The position numbers and the translations under genes are program-made. A stretch of 64,000 bases of DNA, from NCBI GenBank assembly GCA_033283165.1, contig JAWMQL010000003.1:186001-250000 (forward strand), in the 5' to 3' direction. The notes under the pieces were generated by a model, which saw nothing but the letters and a program-made list of their open reading frames with translations, did not search any database and was not told the origin of the DNA. This document shows, piece by piece, positions 56,419-64,000 of this stretch. Source of the DNA: JAWMQL01 sp033283165 (GTDB lineage Bacteria > Pseudomonadota > Gammaproteobacteria > Pseudomonadales > Halieaceae). Each line of letters starts with the position of its first letter. Positions within the stretch are counted from its first letter, which is position 1.

Positions 56419-57093
56419 CTACCCTGCCTCGCGGGTCAACGCGTTCGCCATGGGGCCGAACAAGGTTTGTTTCAGGGTGCGGAAAATAGCCGGCTCCTTG
56501 CCGGCGAGCTGGCTGGCCAGGATTTTGGCCTCATCAACAAGACGCTCTATGGATGCCTTACCGTCGGCAATACCCGCCGCGATCGCCTCTTCCGCCGTGT
56601 ATCGCCTGCCGGTGAGCAAAGCGTCGCGGGCGGTATTGGCAGGCAGCTTGCCCTGCAGGATGCCCATCATGGGCGCCGGTACAGGCACTCCGACGTCCAC
56701 CTCGGAAATACAGAACCAGCCGCGGTCCTCACGCATCAGGCGATAGTCGCAGGACAGCGCCATGAATGCGCCACCGGCAAAGGCGTGGCCATTCAGTGCC
56801 GCCACGGTTGGACAGGGCAAGACCAGAAATCGCTGGTGTATCTCGGCCATGCGCCGACCAAAAAGTGTCCTCTCCTGCGACGAAAGTGTCGTCAGCTTTT
56901 CGAGGTTTAGACCATTGCAGAAGAACTTGTCGACGCCGGTCAGAACCAGTGCCGCCCCCTCGCCGCAATCGCCCTCCACCGCGTCGAGGATGTCCAGCAT
57001 ACGGTGCTGCCAGTCCGGGCAGATGGTGTTCTGGCCATCGTTCATGATCACCAGGTGCAGTTCACCCTCCTTTTGATAGTCGATCACGATCAC
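56419..57093 (-). CDS. Enoyl-CoA hydratase/isomerase family protein
   Basis: A 224-residue crotonase-fold enzyme. FFCNGLNLE and the oxyanion segment ALNGHAFAGGAF are present. The short length and the lack of the paired Glu of hydratases near the GG loop suggest an isomerase or other crotonase activity. GTG 57093 overlaps the preceding acyl-CoA dehydrogenase stop by 4 bases (GTGA), so translation is coupled. It probably handles the enoyl-CoA made by the two dehydrogenases upstream. Confidence 0.85.
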   Translation of the reverse strand: MIVIDYQKEGELHLVIMNDGQNTICPDWQHRMLDILDAVEGDCGEGAALVLTGVDKFFCNGLNLEKLTTLSSQERTLFGRRMAEIHQRFLVLPCPTVAALNGHAFAGGAFMALSCDYRLMREDRGWFCISEVDVGVPVPAPMMGILQGKLPANTARDALLTGRRYTAEEAIAAGIADGKASIERLVDEAKILASQLAGKEPAIFRTLKQTLFGPMANALTREAG

Positions 57094-58253
57094 GCCGCCT
57101 CTCGGGAGGCCGTCGGTTTTACCGGAGCATTCACAAGTTGGGAAAAACGCTGCTGGTGATAATCGGCATCGCCAAACAGGGTGTTCGCGATCATCAGGCG
57201 CTTGACGTAGGAGCCCACCGGTAGCTCCTCGGTCATCCCCATGCCACCGTGCATCTGGATAGCTTCACCGCCAATATTGCGGCCGGCCTTGCCCACCATC
57301 ACCTTCAGGGCCAGCAGGCTGCGCCGGGCGTCCTCATCGCTGGCATCCAGCGCGCATGCCGCCCGGTAGAGCAACGATTTGGTATTCTCACAGGCGGCAA
57401 ACATATCCACCATGCGGTGCTGCAGGGCCTGGAACGCGCCGATGTGGGTGCCGAACTGCTTGCGGGTTTTCAGGTACTCCAGGGTCTGTGCATTCAGGGA
57501 CTCCATCGCCCCCAGGGCATCGGCGGACACCGCCAGTTTCGCCTGGTCGATGACCGGGCTCATCAGGGCATGGCCCTCCCCCGGCCCGCCAATCACGGCT
57601 TCTGCGCGCACGTTTTCCAGCACGATATTGGCGGCTTCGCGCCCATCGGTCATACGGTAGCTGGTCCTGGTGACGCCCTCGGCGCCGCCATCGACCAGGA
57701 ACAGGCTCAGGCCGCTCTCGTCTGACTGTTCACCGGAAGTGCGGGCCAGCACCACCAGCTTCTGCGCCGCGCCACCGTTGAGCACCACGGTCTTCTCTCC
57801 CTTGAGTACCCAGCTCATCCCGTCCTGCCGCGCCCGGGTTCTTACATCGGTGGTCACGTAGCGGCTCTGGCGCTCTATGAATGCGAAGGCTCCCTGCAGC
57901 TGACCGGCGATAACCTGCGGGATCAGCTCGTTTTTCAGATCGTCGCTGGCTCCGGCCTCCAGCAGCCTGCCGAACAACAGCACGGTCGGCAGGAAGGGTT
58001 CCGTCACCAGGCCGCGACCAAACTCCCGCATGATGACCATGGTGTCCACCGGGCCGCCGCCAAAACCACCGTAGGCCTCGGCGAAGGGAATGGATAACCA
58101 GCCCAGTTCCGCAAACTGTTGCCAGTGCCCGGCGCTGAAACCGTGCGGCAGGGCTACGGTGGCGTTCCGTTTTTCGAATGAGTAATTGTCCTGGACAAAA
58201 CGCGCCACGCTGTCCTGGATCATGGTCTGTTCTTCAGACAGGTTAAAGTTCAT
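57090..58253 (-). CDS. Acyl-CoA dehydrogenase (subunit-like, 1 of adjacent pair)
   Basis: A 387-residue FAD acyl-CoA dehydrogenase. The N-terminal helical domain (LSEEQTMIQDSV), the middle beta-domain with its substrate segment GFGGGPVDTM and the C-terminal GGEAIQMHGGMGMTEE are typical. It lies 10 bases after the related gene at 58264, and such tandem dehydrogenases often form a mixed alpha2beta2 enzyme for bulky acyl-CoAs. Substrate unknown. Confidence 0.88.
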   Translation of the reverse strand: MNFNLSEEQTMIQDSVARFVQDNYSFEKRNATVALPHGFSAGHWQQFAELGWLSIPFAEAYGGFGGGPVDTMVIMREFGRGLVTEPFLPTVLLFGRLLEAGASDDLKNELIPQVIAGQLQGAFAFIERQSRYVTTDVRTRARQDGMSWVLKGEKTVVLNGGAAQKLVVLARTSGEQSDESGLSLFLVDGGAEGVTRTSYRMTDGREAANIVLENVRAEAVIGGPGEGHALMSPVIDQAKLAVSADALGAMESLNAQTLEYLKTRKQFGTHIGAFQALQHRMVDMFAACENTKSLLYRAACALDASDEDARRSLLALKVMVGKAGRNIGGEAIQMHGGMGMTEELPVGSYVKRLMIANTLFGDADYHQQRFSQLVNAPVKPTASREAA

Positions 58254-58263
58254 CGCGTCTCTC

Positions 58264-59451
58264 CTACAGGCCCAGCACGTGCTTGGCGGTTACATTTTTC
58301 TGCACTTCATTGGAGCCACCGTAAATCGAGGAGGCGCGCCCGCGGAAATACAATTTCTGGGCCATGTCGGCAAAGTCGTGGCCCAACTGCGCCGGGCTCA
58401 AGTCTCCCTGCAGGGCCTGGCTGTAGTAGCCGGCCACATCCATGCGCAGTTCCTGTATCGTCTGCTGTATGGTCGTACCCTGCAGTTTCAACAGCGATGA
58501 CTCCGGCCCGGGCATGCCACCTTCAGCGGCCGAGGCCAATACACGCAGTTCGGTGAACTCCAGTGCCATCAGGTCTATCTCGACATCAGCCAGGCGCCTG
58601 GCAAATACGGGATTATCCAGCAGTGACTCTCCGCCGTTCACCTCCGCGCGGGCCAGTTCACGCAGCTGTTCCAGGTTGCGTTTCGATTCGGCCACCTCCG
58701 CAATGGACAGCCGCTCGAATACCAGCAATGACTTGGCATAGGTCCAGCCCCTGCCCTCCTCACCGATACGGTTTTCTACCGGCACCCGGACATCATCGAA
58801 GAACACTTCATTGAGGTGATAGATACCATCGATCGTATCGATCGGCCGCACCGTGACGCCCGGAGAGGTCATATCGATCAGCAGGAAGCTGATGCCGTCC
58901 TGCTTGCGACCGCTGTTGTCGGTACGCACCAGGCAGAATATCCAATCGGCGGCCTGGGCGAAGGAGGTCCAGATCTTGCTGCCATTGACCACGTAGTCGT
59001 CGCCATCCCGGTCGGCCCTGCACTGCAGGGACGCCAGGTCCGAGCCCGCACCGGGTTCGGAATAACCCTGGCACCACCAGTCGTCACTGTTGAGAATACG
59101 CGGCAAGAATCGCGCCTTCTGTTCCTCGGTGCCATAGGTGTAGATGACTGGCGCCACCATGGTCACACCGAAGGGAATCGGGGCTGGCGCACCTGCCTTG
59201 CCGCGCTCGGCATTGAATATGAAATGCTGGGTCACGCTCCAGTCCTGGCCGCCGTACTCGACCGGCCAGCCGGGGGCCATCCAACCCCTGGCATTGAGAC
59301 GGCGCTGGTATTCGATCATGCCTTCCTTGAGTTGGGACGAGGCTTCGGCGCCATGCAGTTTCTGCCGTAATTCCTCATCCAGGATGTCGGCAAAGAACTG
59401 GCGAACCTCAGCCTGGAAGGCGAGTTCCGCATCGTTAAATCGTGTATCCAT
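58264..59451 (-). CDS. Acyl-CoA dehydrogenase (subunit-like, 2 of adjacent pair)
   Basis: A 395-residue FAD acyl-CoA dehydrogenase with the FAD/substrate loop GYSEPGAGSDLASLQ and C-terminal SSIYGGSNEVQKN. The Glu common in IYEGTS-type enzymes is replaced by Gly there, a feature seen in heteromeric acyl-CoA dehydrogenases in which only one subunit provides the base. It is first in the dehydrogenase/hydratase operon, downstream of the haloalkane dehalogenase (28-base gap). Confidence 0.88.
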   Translation of the reverse strand: MDTRFNDAELAFQAEVRQFFADILDEELRQKLHGAEASSQLKEGMIEYQRRLNARGWMAPGWPVEYGGQDWSVTQHFIFNAERGKAGAPAPIPFGVTMVAPVIYTYGTEEQKARFLPRILNSDDWWCQGYSEPGAGSDLASLQCRADRDGDDYVVNGSKIWTSFAQAADWIFCLVRTDNSGRKQDGISFLLIDMTSPGVTVRPIDTIDGIYHLNEVFFDDVRVPVENRIGEEGRGWTYAKSLLVFERLSIAEVAESKRNLEQLRELARAEVNGGESLLDNPVFARRLADVEIDLMALEFTELRVLASAAEGGMPGPESSLLKLQGTTIQQTIQELRMDVAGYYSQALQGDLSPAQLGHDFADMAQKLYFRGRASSIYGGSNEVQKNVTAKHVLGL

Positions 59452-59479
59452 GGTAACTCCTTTAACTGGACGACCGCGC

Positions 59480-60475
59480 TCACGCCCGGCCGGTTATATC
59501 CAAAATGGCCTGCACGCACTGCCCTGGTTGGTCCTGCTGCAGGAAATGCCCCGCGGGGCTGATGGTCCTGTGTGAAACGCCCCGACAACCGGGTACCTGT
59601 TCGAGAAAGGGCCGATCGCCACCAGCGGTCACCGGGTCGTTATCAGAAAACGCACACATAAAGGGCTTGTCGAACTTGCGGAGCACCTCCCAGGCCTCCT
59701 TGTTCTCCTCGACTTCGGGTTCGTCGTGAAACAGCGGTACCAGACTGGGGAACCGCCGGGCACCGGCCATATAGCTCTGATCGGGGAACGGCGCTCGATA
59801 AGCAGCCTCCACATCCGCCGAGATCGGCGATGGTGATACTGCTCCCATCAGGTGGCCAATGTCGAGATCCCGGCTCTCGGCGCAAAATTTACGCCAGTAC
59901 AAGAAGCCGGGTATGCCGGATGTATCCCGAAATCGTTCTCCCAATTCGTCGGCCTGCACCACGGGCAGGGTCTTGTAGGCCTCCTTCAGGGGTTGGGTGT
60001 ACTCCTCGGGAATCATTCCCGCGGGCAGCCCGCCATTGGCCAGCACCACCCGCGCAAAACGCTCCGGGAACGCCGCCACCAGGCGCAGGCCGATCAGGCT
60101 GCCCCAGTCCTGAAAAAAAACCGTGATGTTTTCCAGCTCCAGTTGGGTCAACCAGTCGCCCATCCACGCCACGTGGCGGGCGTAAGTGTAATCCTCTGGC
60201 CGCGTGGGCTTGTCCGAGCGGCCGAATCCGACCAGGTCCGGCGCGATGACCCGGAAGCCGGCATCCACCAGCGGCGGAATCATATGCCGGTACAGGTAGG
60301 ACCAGGTCGGCTGGCCGTGCATGAGCAGAACCACCTCGCCGTCAGCCGGGCCTTCGTCCAGGTAGTGAATGCGTAACTGCCCTCCCTCGCCATCGTCTAC
60401 CTGCAGGTAGTGTGGCTCAAATGGATAATTCTCCAGGTGCTTGAAGCATTCGTCCGGGGTGCGTTTGAATTCCAT
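59480..60475 (-). CDS. Haloalkane dehalogenase (subfamily I)
   Basis: A 331-residue alpha/beta hydrolase that replaces the halogen of a haloalkane by hydroxyl. Nucleophile Asp123 and the halide-binding Trp124 are in FFQDWGSLIG. HGQPTW (53-58) holds the oxyanion region, FLYWRKF supplies a second Trp in the cap, and the acid Asp (FSDNDPV) and base His (SPAGHFLQ) follow near the C-terminus. The pattern matches DhlA-type enzymes, with Gln instead of Glu in HGEPTW. ATG 60475 has AAGGA ten bases upstream; the longer frame to 60853 overlaps the divergent receptor gene and is spurious. It heads the operon with the acyl-CoA dehydrogenases, and its alcohol product may enter that route. Confidence 0.9.
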   Translation of the reverse strand: MEFKRTPDECFKHLENYPFEPHYLQVDDGEGGQLRIHYLDEGPADGEVVLLMHGQPTWSYLYRHMIPPLVDAGFRVIAPDLVGFGRSDKPTRPEDYTYARHVAWMGDWLTQLELENITVFFQDWGSLIGLRLVAAFPERFARVVLANGGLPAGMIPEEYTQPLKEAYKTLPVVQADELGERFRDTSGIPGFLYWRKFCAESRDLDIGHLMGAVSPSPISADVEAAYRAPFPDQSYMAGARRFPSLVPLFHDEPEVEENKEAWEVLRKFDKPFMCAFSDNDPVTAGGDRPFLEQVPGCRGVSHRTISPAGHFLQQDQPGQCVQAILDITGRA

Positions 60476-60662
60476 ACCGTAACCATCCTTTAGTTGATAT
60501 TGCCATGGCTCGTTTGGGTGGAGCCGGTTACCTGTGCTGTGCAAAAAAGTTCTGCAGAGGCCTTGCCAAAAGACGTCTACTGGCATATTCTCTGCCAAAT
60601 ATCTTATGACATTATTTATGTCATTACAACGGTTCGCACAATATAATATGAGGGTATGAGGC
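60476..60662. promoter_or_regulatory. Divergent promoter region with perfect palindrome between dehalogenase and TonB receptor 3
   Basis: ATGACAT (60606-60612) and ATGTCAT (60618-60624) form a perfect 7-base inverted repeat with a 5-base spacer, a normal operator size. TATAAT at 60642-60647 is a consensus -10 for the receptor, and TGTCAT at 60619-60624, inside the palindrome, is a suitable -35 position. A repressor bound there would block the receptor promoter. No regulator gene is next to it. Confidence 0.6.
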
Positions 60663-62948
60663 ATGCGCCACTTAACACCCACCGCAGCACCCCTGGCTGC
60701 AACGATAATCCTGTTGACAAACAGCGCGCCGGCGCTATCGCAGCTGGTCCTGGAAGAGGTGATCGTAACCGCCCAGAAGCGTTCCGAGAGCCTGCAGGAC
60801 GTTCCCATAGCCGTGTCCGCGATCAGTGGCGAGAAAATAGTCGAGGCCGGCATCCAGGGATTGACTGACCTGTCCGACTATATTCCGAACGTGACGATCA
60901 ACACCACGGCCGGCGACAGCCCGGCGAATATCATCATTCGCGGTGTCGGGTCCGGCAATAATGCCGGTTTCGAGCAGTCGGTCGGTATGTTCAATGACGG
61001 CGTCTACCAGGGGCGCGCGCGCCAGTACCTGGTACCCTTTCTCGACGTGGGCTCCGTGGAGGTGCTGAAAGGTCCGCAGGGCACCCTGTTCGGAAAAAAT
61101 ACCGTGGCGGGCGCCATCAGCGTGAAATCGGCCCGCCCCACCGCCGAACTGGAAGGCCGCCTGAGCGCGCAATACGAATTGGAATATGGCTCCACCGAGT
61201 ACACCGGTTTTATCTCCGGCCCGCTCGGTGACAGGGTAGGCGGGCGCCTGGCGGGCAAGTACCGGGATCAACAGGGTTACGTGGACAATCTCATACGCAA
61301 CGCGGATGAGCCCGAGGCAGAGAGTAGCGCCGTGCGGGGCAGCCTGGTCTGGGACGCCTCCGACAGCGTAGAGGTGTATACCAAGCTGGAGTACGCCGAG
61401 CGGGATACCTACGGCGGGGATTACCAGAGTATCGGCACCGACGGTGTGTTCACCGGGCTCGGTCCGCCGTTGTTCCAGCGCGATCTGATCACGCCGCTGG
61501 AGGACGGCAAGGCCGACGACAAGACGACCTTCGACAGTGTCAGCGAAGAGTTCAGTGAAACCGATGCGCTGAACGGTGTAATCGAGATCAACTGGGAACT
61601 GGCAACGGTAACACTGACCAGCGTCACCGGCTTCAGTAATTACGATGCCGAGTACTTCCTTGACGGCGACCAGAGCGACCTGCATTTCTTGGACCAGAAC
61701 AATAAGGAAGAATTCGACCAGGTCAGCCAGGAGATTCGCCTGGCCTCGGCCGGCGAAGGCAACTTTGATTACATCGTGGGCCTCTACCTGGAGCAACAGG
61801 ACCTGGAAGTGTATTCGATTGCCGACCTGGCCCTGAGCAATCTTGGCCTGCCGACCCCGTCATTCAGCCAGGTAAACGACTTTGAGCAGGACGGCGAAGC
61901 CGCCGCGGCTTTTGGACAAGTGCGCTGGTACATCAATAACGACTGGTCGCTCACAGGCGGTCTGCGCTTCGCCTACGAGAAAAAGGAGGCCTCGCTCGAT
62001 ATTGTTAACTCAGATTTTGGCGAGACCGACCCCACGTCCAATCCGCTGATAGACCTGCTGGCAAATCGCATTCTGGGCCGGGTGCCCGGTTTTCTCGATA
62101 TGGAACGCAGCACCGAGAACTGGTCCCCGACGCTCAACCTGCAATGGGAGTTCAGCGACAGCGGCATGGCCTATGCGCGGGTTTCGCGCGGCTACAAGAG
62201 CGGCGGCTTCAATCCCAGGGCGGTGGACGCGACGCGGCCTGACGTTTACGAATTCGACGACGAAAAGGTGGACGGGATCGAAATCGGCTCCAAGTTGAAG
62301 CTGCTCGGCGGCGCGGCCACGATCAACGCGGCGTTGTTTTACTCCGAATTCACCGACCGCCAGGTCAGCACCTTCGTCGATACGGGGTTTATCGTGGGCA
62401 ACGCCGCTGAATCAACCAGCAAAGGCCTTGAGATCGATGCCCGGCTGATCACCAGCCCGCACCTGATCTTTGGCCTGTCCATGGCCTACCTGAAATCGGA
62501 GTTTGACGAGTTCAAGGATGCGGGCTGTGCCGGTGAGCAGCAGCGACTGATAAACCCCGTGCCCGGCTGCATAAACGAAGTCCAGGACCTCACCGGCCGC
62601 ACGACCAAGAACGCGCCGGAATGGGGCGCGACGTTCACGACCAATGTCTTCTATCCTGTGGGCGAAAACCTGGAATTCCGCGCCGCACTGGACGTGATTT
62701 ACTCCGATGCGTTCTACTTCGACCAGAGCCTGGATTCCAACCTGGTACAGGGCTCCTTCACCAAGATCAACGCGCGCCTGGCCCTGGCCAGCAGTGAAGA
62801 TACCTGGGAAGTGGCGTTGATCGGCAAGAACCTCAGTGACGAGTTGACGCACGCCACCGGCGCCAACACCACCGCATTCACCGGCTCCTATTTCGCCAGT
62901 GTCTCGGCGCCCCGCACGGTGGCGGTGGAGGCCAGCTATCGGTTCTGA
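60663..62948 (+). CDS. TonB-dependent outer-membrane receptor (receptor 3)
   Basis: A 761-residue receptor: signal peptide ending near PALS, TonB-box-like VLEEVIVTAQKRSESLQDVP, plug signature VEVLKGPQGTLFGKNTVAGA, and a barrel ending in EASYRF. It belongs to the large Gram-negative group whose N-terminus reads xEEVIVTAQKR and is only distantly related to receptors 1 and 2. Because it is divergent from a haloalkane dehalogenase and acyl-CoA genes, it may import a halogenated or lipid-like compound, but the ligand is not visible. Confidence 0.93.
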   Translation: MRHLTPTAAPLAATIILLTNSAPALSQLVLEEVIVTAQKRSESLQDVPIAVSAISGEKIVEAGIQGLTDLSDYIPNVTINTTAGDSPANIIIRGVGSGNNAGFEQSVGMFNDGVYQGRARQYLVPFLDVGSVEVLKGPQGTLFGKNTVAGAISVKSARPTAELEGRLSAQYELEYGSTEYTGFISGPLGDRVGGRLAGKYRDQQGYVDNLIRNADEPEAESSAVRGSLVWDASDSVEVYTKLEYAERDTYGGDYQSIGTDGVFTGLGPPLFQRDLITPLEDGKADDKTTFDSVSEEFSETDALNGVIEINWELATVTLTSVTGFSNYDAEYFLDGDQSDLHFLDQNNKEEFDQVSQEIRLASAGEGNFDYIVGLYLEQQDLEVYSIADLALSNLGLPTPSFSQVNDFEQDGEAAAAFGQVRWYINNDWSLTGGLRFAYEKKEASLDIVNSDFGETDPTSNPLIDLLANRILGRVPGFLDMERSTENWSPTLNLQWEFSDSGMAYARVSRGYKSGGFNPRAVDATRPDVYEFDDEKVDGIEIGSKLKLLGGAATINAALFYSEFTDRQVSTFVDTGFIVGNAAESTSKGLEIDARLITSPHLIFGLSMAYLKSEFDEFKDAGCAGEQQRLINPVPGCINEVQDLTGRTTKNAPEWGATFTTNVFYPVGENLEFRAALDVIYSDAFYFDQSLDSNLVQGSFTKINARLALASSEDTWEVALIGKNLSDELTHATGANTTAFTGSYFASVSAPRTVAVEASYRF

Positions 62949-62996
62949 CAGAGTCGCTGCGCACAACCCGGCGCCGCGCAACAGAGGACAGCTTAT

Positions 62997-63584
62997 ATGA
63001 CGGCAGTGATCATCTGGTCGACGGCCCTTTTCATCTACGCGCTGTTCTGGTGCTGGTACGTGGGGTTCCGACCCCGCGTAACGCCGGAAGAAGTCGAGGC
63101 GACCATGGCGCTGTTCCAGGGCGGTGGCACCTGGACTGCGCAGCAGCAGGAAAACCTGCGCAACTTTCTGGCCAATGACGACGGCAAGGATTTCGTCATG
63201 GTCAATCTCCTGCTGTTGAACCGGCCCCGAAGCGAATCGCGCAAGAAACTGAATGCCTACCAGAAAGTGTTCCTGGGACAGCTCCTGCGCAAGGCAGGGC
63301 ACCCGGTACTGATCGCCAGCGCGGCAGCGGGCAACATCGAAAACGTGGCGTCAGATCATGACGAGGGCTGGGGCGCTGCGGGCATGATCCGCTATCGCAG
63401 CCGGCGGGACCTGATGGAAATCCTTCCCGCAACCGTCGGCAGCGAGCACCATGCCCTGAAACTTGCCTCGCTGGAACGCACCTTCGCCTTCCCCGCATCA
63501 CCCTGGTTCCTGTTTGGCGGACCGAAGTTGTTGGCGCCTCTCGCGATCGCCCTGGTGGCGGCCCTTGTTCATCTCGCGCTGTGA
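62997..63584 (+). CDS. Membrane protein with DUF1330/ABM-like central domain
   Basis: A 195-residue protein with hydrophobic ends (residues about 2-24 and 172-194) and a soluble middle containing DFVMVNLLLLN and MIRYRSRRDLMEI, which resembles the small ferredoxin-like ABM/DUF1330 fold. It follows receptor 3 by 48 bases on the same strand and is probably co-transcribed. Function unknown. Confidence 0.7.
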   Translation: MTAVIIWSTALFIYALFWCWYVGFRPRVTPEEVEATMALFQGGGTWTAQQQENLRNFLANDDGKDFVMVNLLLLNRPRSESRKKLNAYQKVFLGQLLRKAGHPVLIASAAAGNIENVASDHDEGWGAAGMIRYRSRRDLMEILPATVGSEHHALKLASLERTFAFPASPWFLFGGPKLLAPLAIALVAALVHLAL

Positions 63585-63589
63585 CCTTA

Positions 63590-63633
63590 TTTGGGGTCAG
63601 ATTAAAAATAGAAAAAAGTACTCTGACCCCAAA
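63590..63633. repeat. Perfect inverted pair of the RAYT repeat
   Basis: TTTGGGGTCAGA (63590-63601) and TCTGACCCCAAA (63622-63633) are perfect 12-base inverted arms with a 20-base spacer, built from the same core as the array at 53834-54209. It lies between two convergent genes and looks like a small non-autonomous copy moved by the RAYT system. Confidence 0.75.
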
Positions 63634-63641
63634 CAGGAACA

Positions 63642-63665
63642 GGGTCAGGGTAAAAACCCTGGCCC
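63642..63665. terminator. Stem-loop between convergent genes
   Basis: CAGGGT/ACCCTG with an AAAA loop (63646-63661), extended by GGG/CCC with one wobble. It may stop transcription from both sides, together with the adjacent RAYT-type hairpin. Confidence 0.5.
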
Positions 63666-63677
63666 CAGGCAGTGATT

Positions 63678-64000
63678 CTAAACCAGCTCGCGAATGGTCA
63701 GCTTGGCCAGTTGCGACATGTGCACCTCGTCGGGACCATCGGCGATACGACAGAAACGGGCGTGGGTGAACACGTCGGGAATCAGGGTATCCTGGCACAC
63801 ACCCATGCCACCGAAGACCTGCATGGCGCGGTCGGCAACGTTCTGGGCCATTTGCGGGCCGACGATCTTGACCATGGAAATATAGGGCAAGGCCGCCTTG
63901 ACGCCCTCCCTGTCCATCACCTCCGCGGCCTGCAGTACCAACAGGCGACACTGTTCGATTTCACAGCGGCAGCGCGCGATCTCGTGCTGGACGCTGGTCT
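63678..64000 (-). CDS. Acyl-CoA dehydrogenase, C-terminal part, cut by the window end
   Basis: The frame is open to the window end and gives 107 residues ending with the helix-rich C-terminal domain of an acyl-CoA dehydrogenase (MQVFGGMGVCQDTL, FCRIADGPDEVHMSQLAKL). The ADGPDEVH motif is like ACAD10/11-type long-chain enzymes. The N-terminal and FAD domains lie beyond the window, so activity cannot be judged. Confidence 0.85.
   Translation of the reverse strand, partial: TSVQHEIARCRCEIEQCRLLVLQAAEVMDREGVKAALPYISMVKIVGPQMAQNVADRAMQVFGGMGVCQDTLIPDVFTHARFCRIADGPDEVHMSQLAKLTIRELV

Overview
The window is about 64 kb of GC-rich, gene-dense bacterial chromosome. It carries three TonB-dependent outer-membrane receptors, acyl-CoA metabolism genes, a haloalkane dehalogenase, many GST-superfamily proteins and a RAYT transposase with short dispersed repeats. 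This suggests a heterotrophic, probably marine or soil gammaproteobacterium of the Halieaceae/Cellvibrionales kind. That placement is inferred from gene content; no rRNA or tRNA gene is visible. There is no CRISPR array and no prophage.

Layout. (1) 1-642: 3' end of an amylosucrase gene and its terminator. (2) 0.7-14.1 kb: a ureohydrolase, then a doubled set of two TPR-sulfotransferases, two closely related TonB-dependent receptors and two secreted amidohydrolases, read as two divergent transcripts from about 9.7 kb. (3) 14.1-35.4 kb: a nitrogen-compound catabolic block. Two copies of a divergent IclR/ureohydrolase pair lie in opposite orientation at its ends. Between them are an SDR, a class-III aminotransferase, a LuxR-type regulator, a kinase/PLP-lyase fusion, a receptor/LysR chimeric relic, a PCMT/erythromycin-esterase fusion, a TetR regulator, a GabD-like dehydrogenase and a carbamoylase-type hydrolase. 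An APC permease and a second aldehyde dehydrogenase follow. (4) 35.5-40.6 kb: a holin-like membrane protein, a deleted and frameshifted DUF1080 gene, a GMC oxidoreductase with its subunit-3 partner, and an acetylpolyamine amidohydrolase. (5) 40.7-52.9 kb: five GST-superfamily proteins with an acyl-CoA synthetase, a nitronate-monooxygenase-like enzyme, a DUF3604 protein, an MDR reductase, a haem-c protein and a MarR regulator with two operator-like repeats. (6) 52.96-54.2 kb: a G-quadruplex-type tract, a RAYT transposase and a degenerate array of its repeat. (7) 54.2-64 kb: a patatin lipase, enoyl-CoA hydratase, paired acyl-CoA dehydrogenases, haloalkane dehalogenase divergent from a third TonB receptor, and a truncated acyl-CoA dehydrogenase at the window end.

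How the genes may work together. Three ureohydrolases could release urea from guanidino compounds. The aminotransferase and the two aldehyde dehydrogenases could then carry the resulting amino acid or amine (for example GABA) to succinate, with the permease importing substrate and the IclR proteins sensing it. The acetylpolyamine amidohydrolase fits the same polyamine/guanidine theme. The TonB receptor, sulfotransferase and amidohydrolase set looks like uptake and processing of an unknown amide or sulfated compound. Substrates are inferred, not shown by the sequence.
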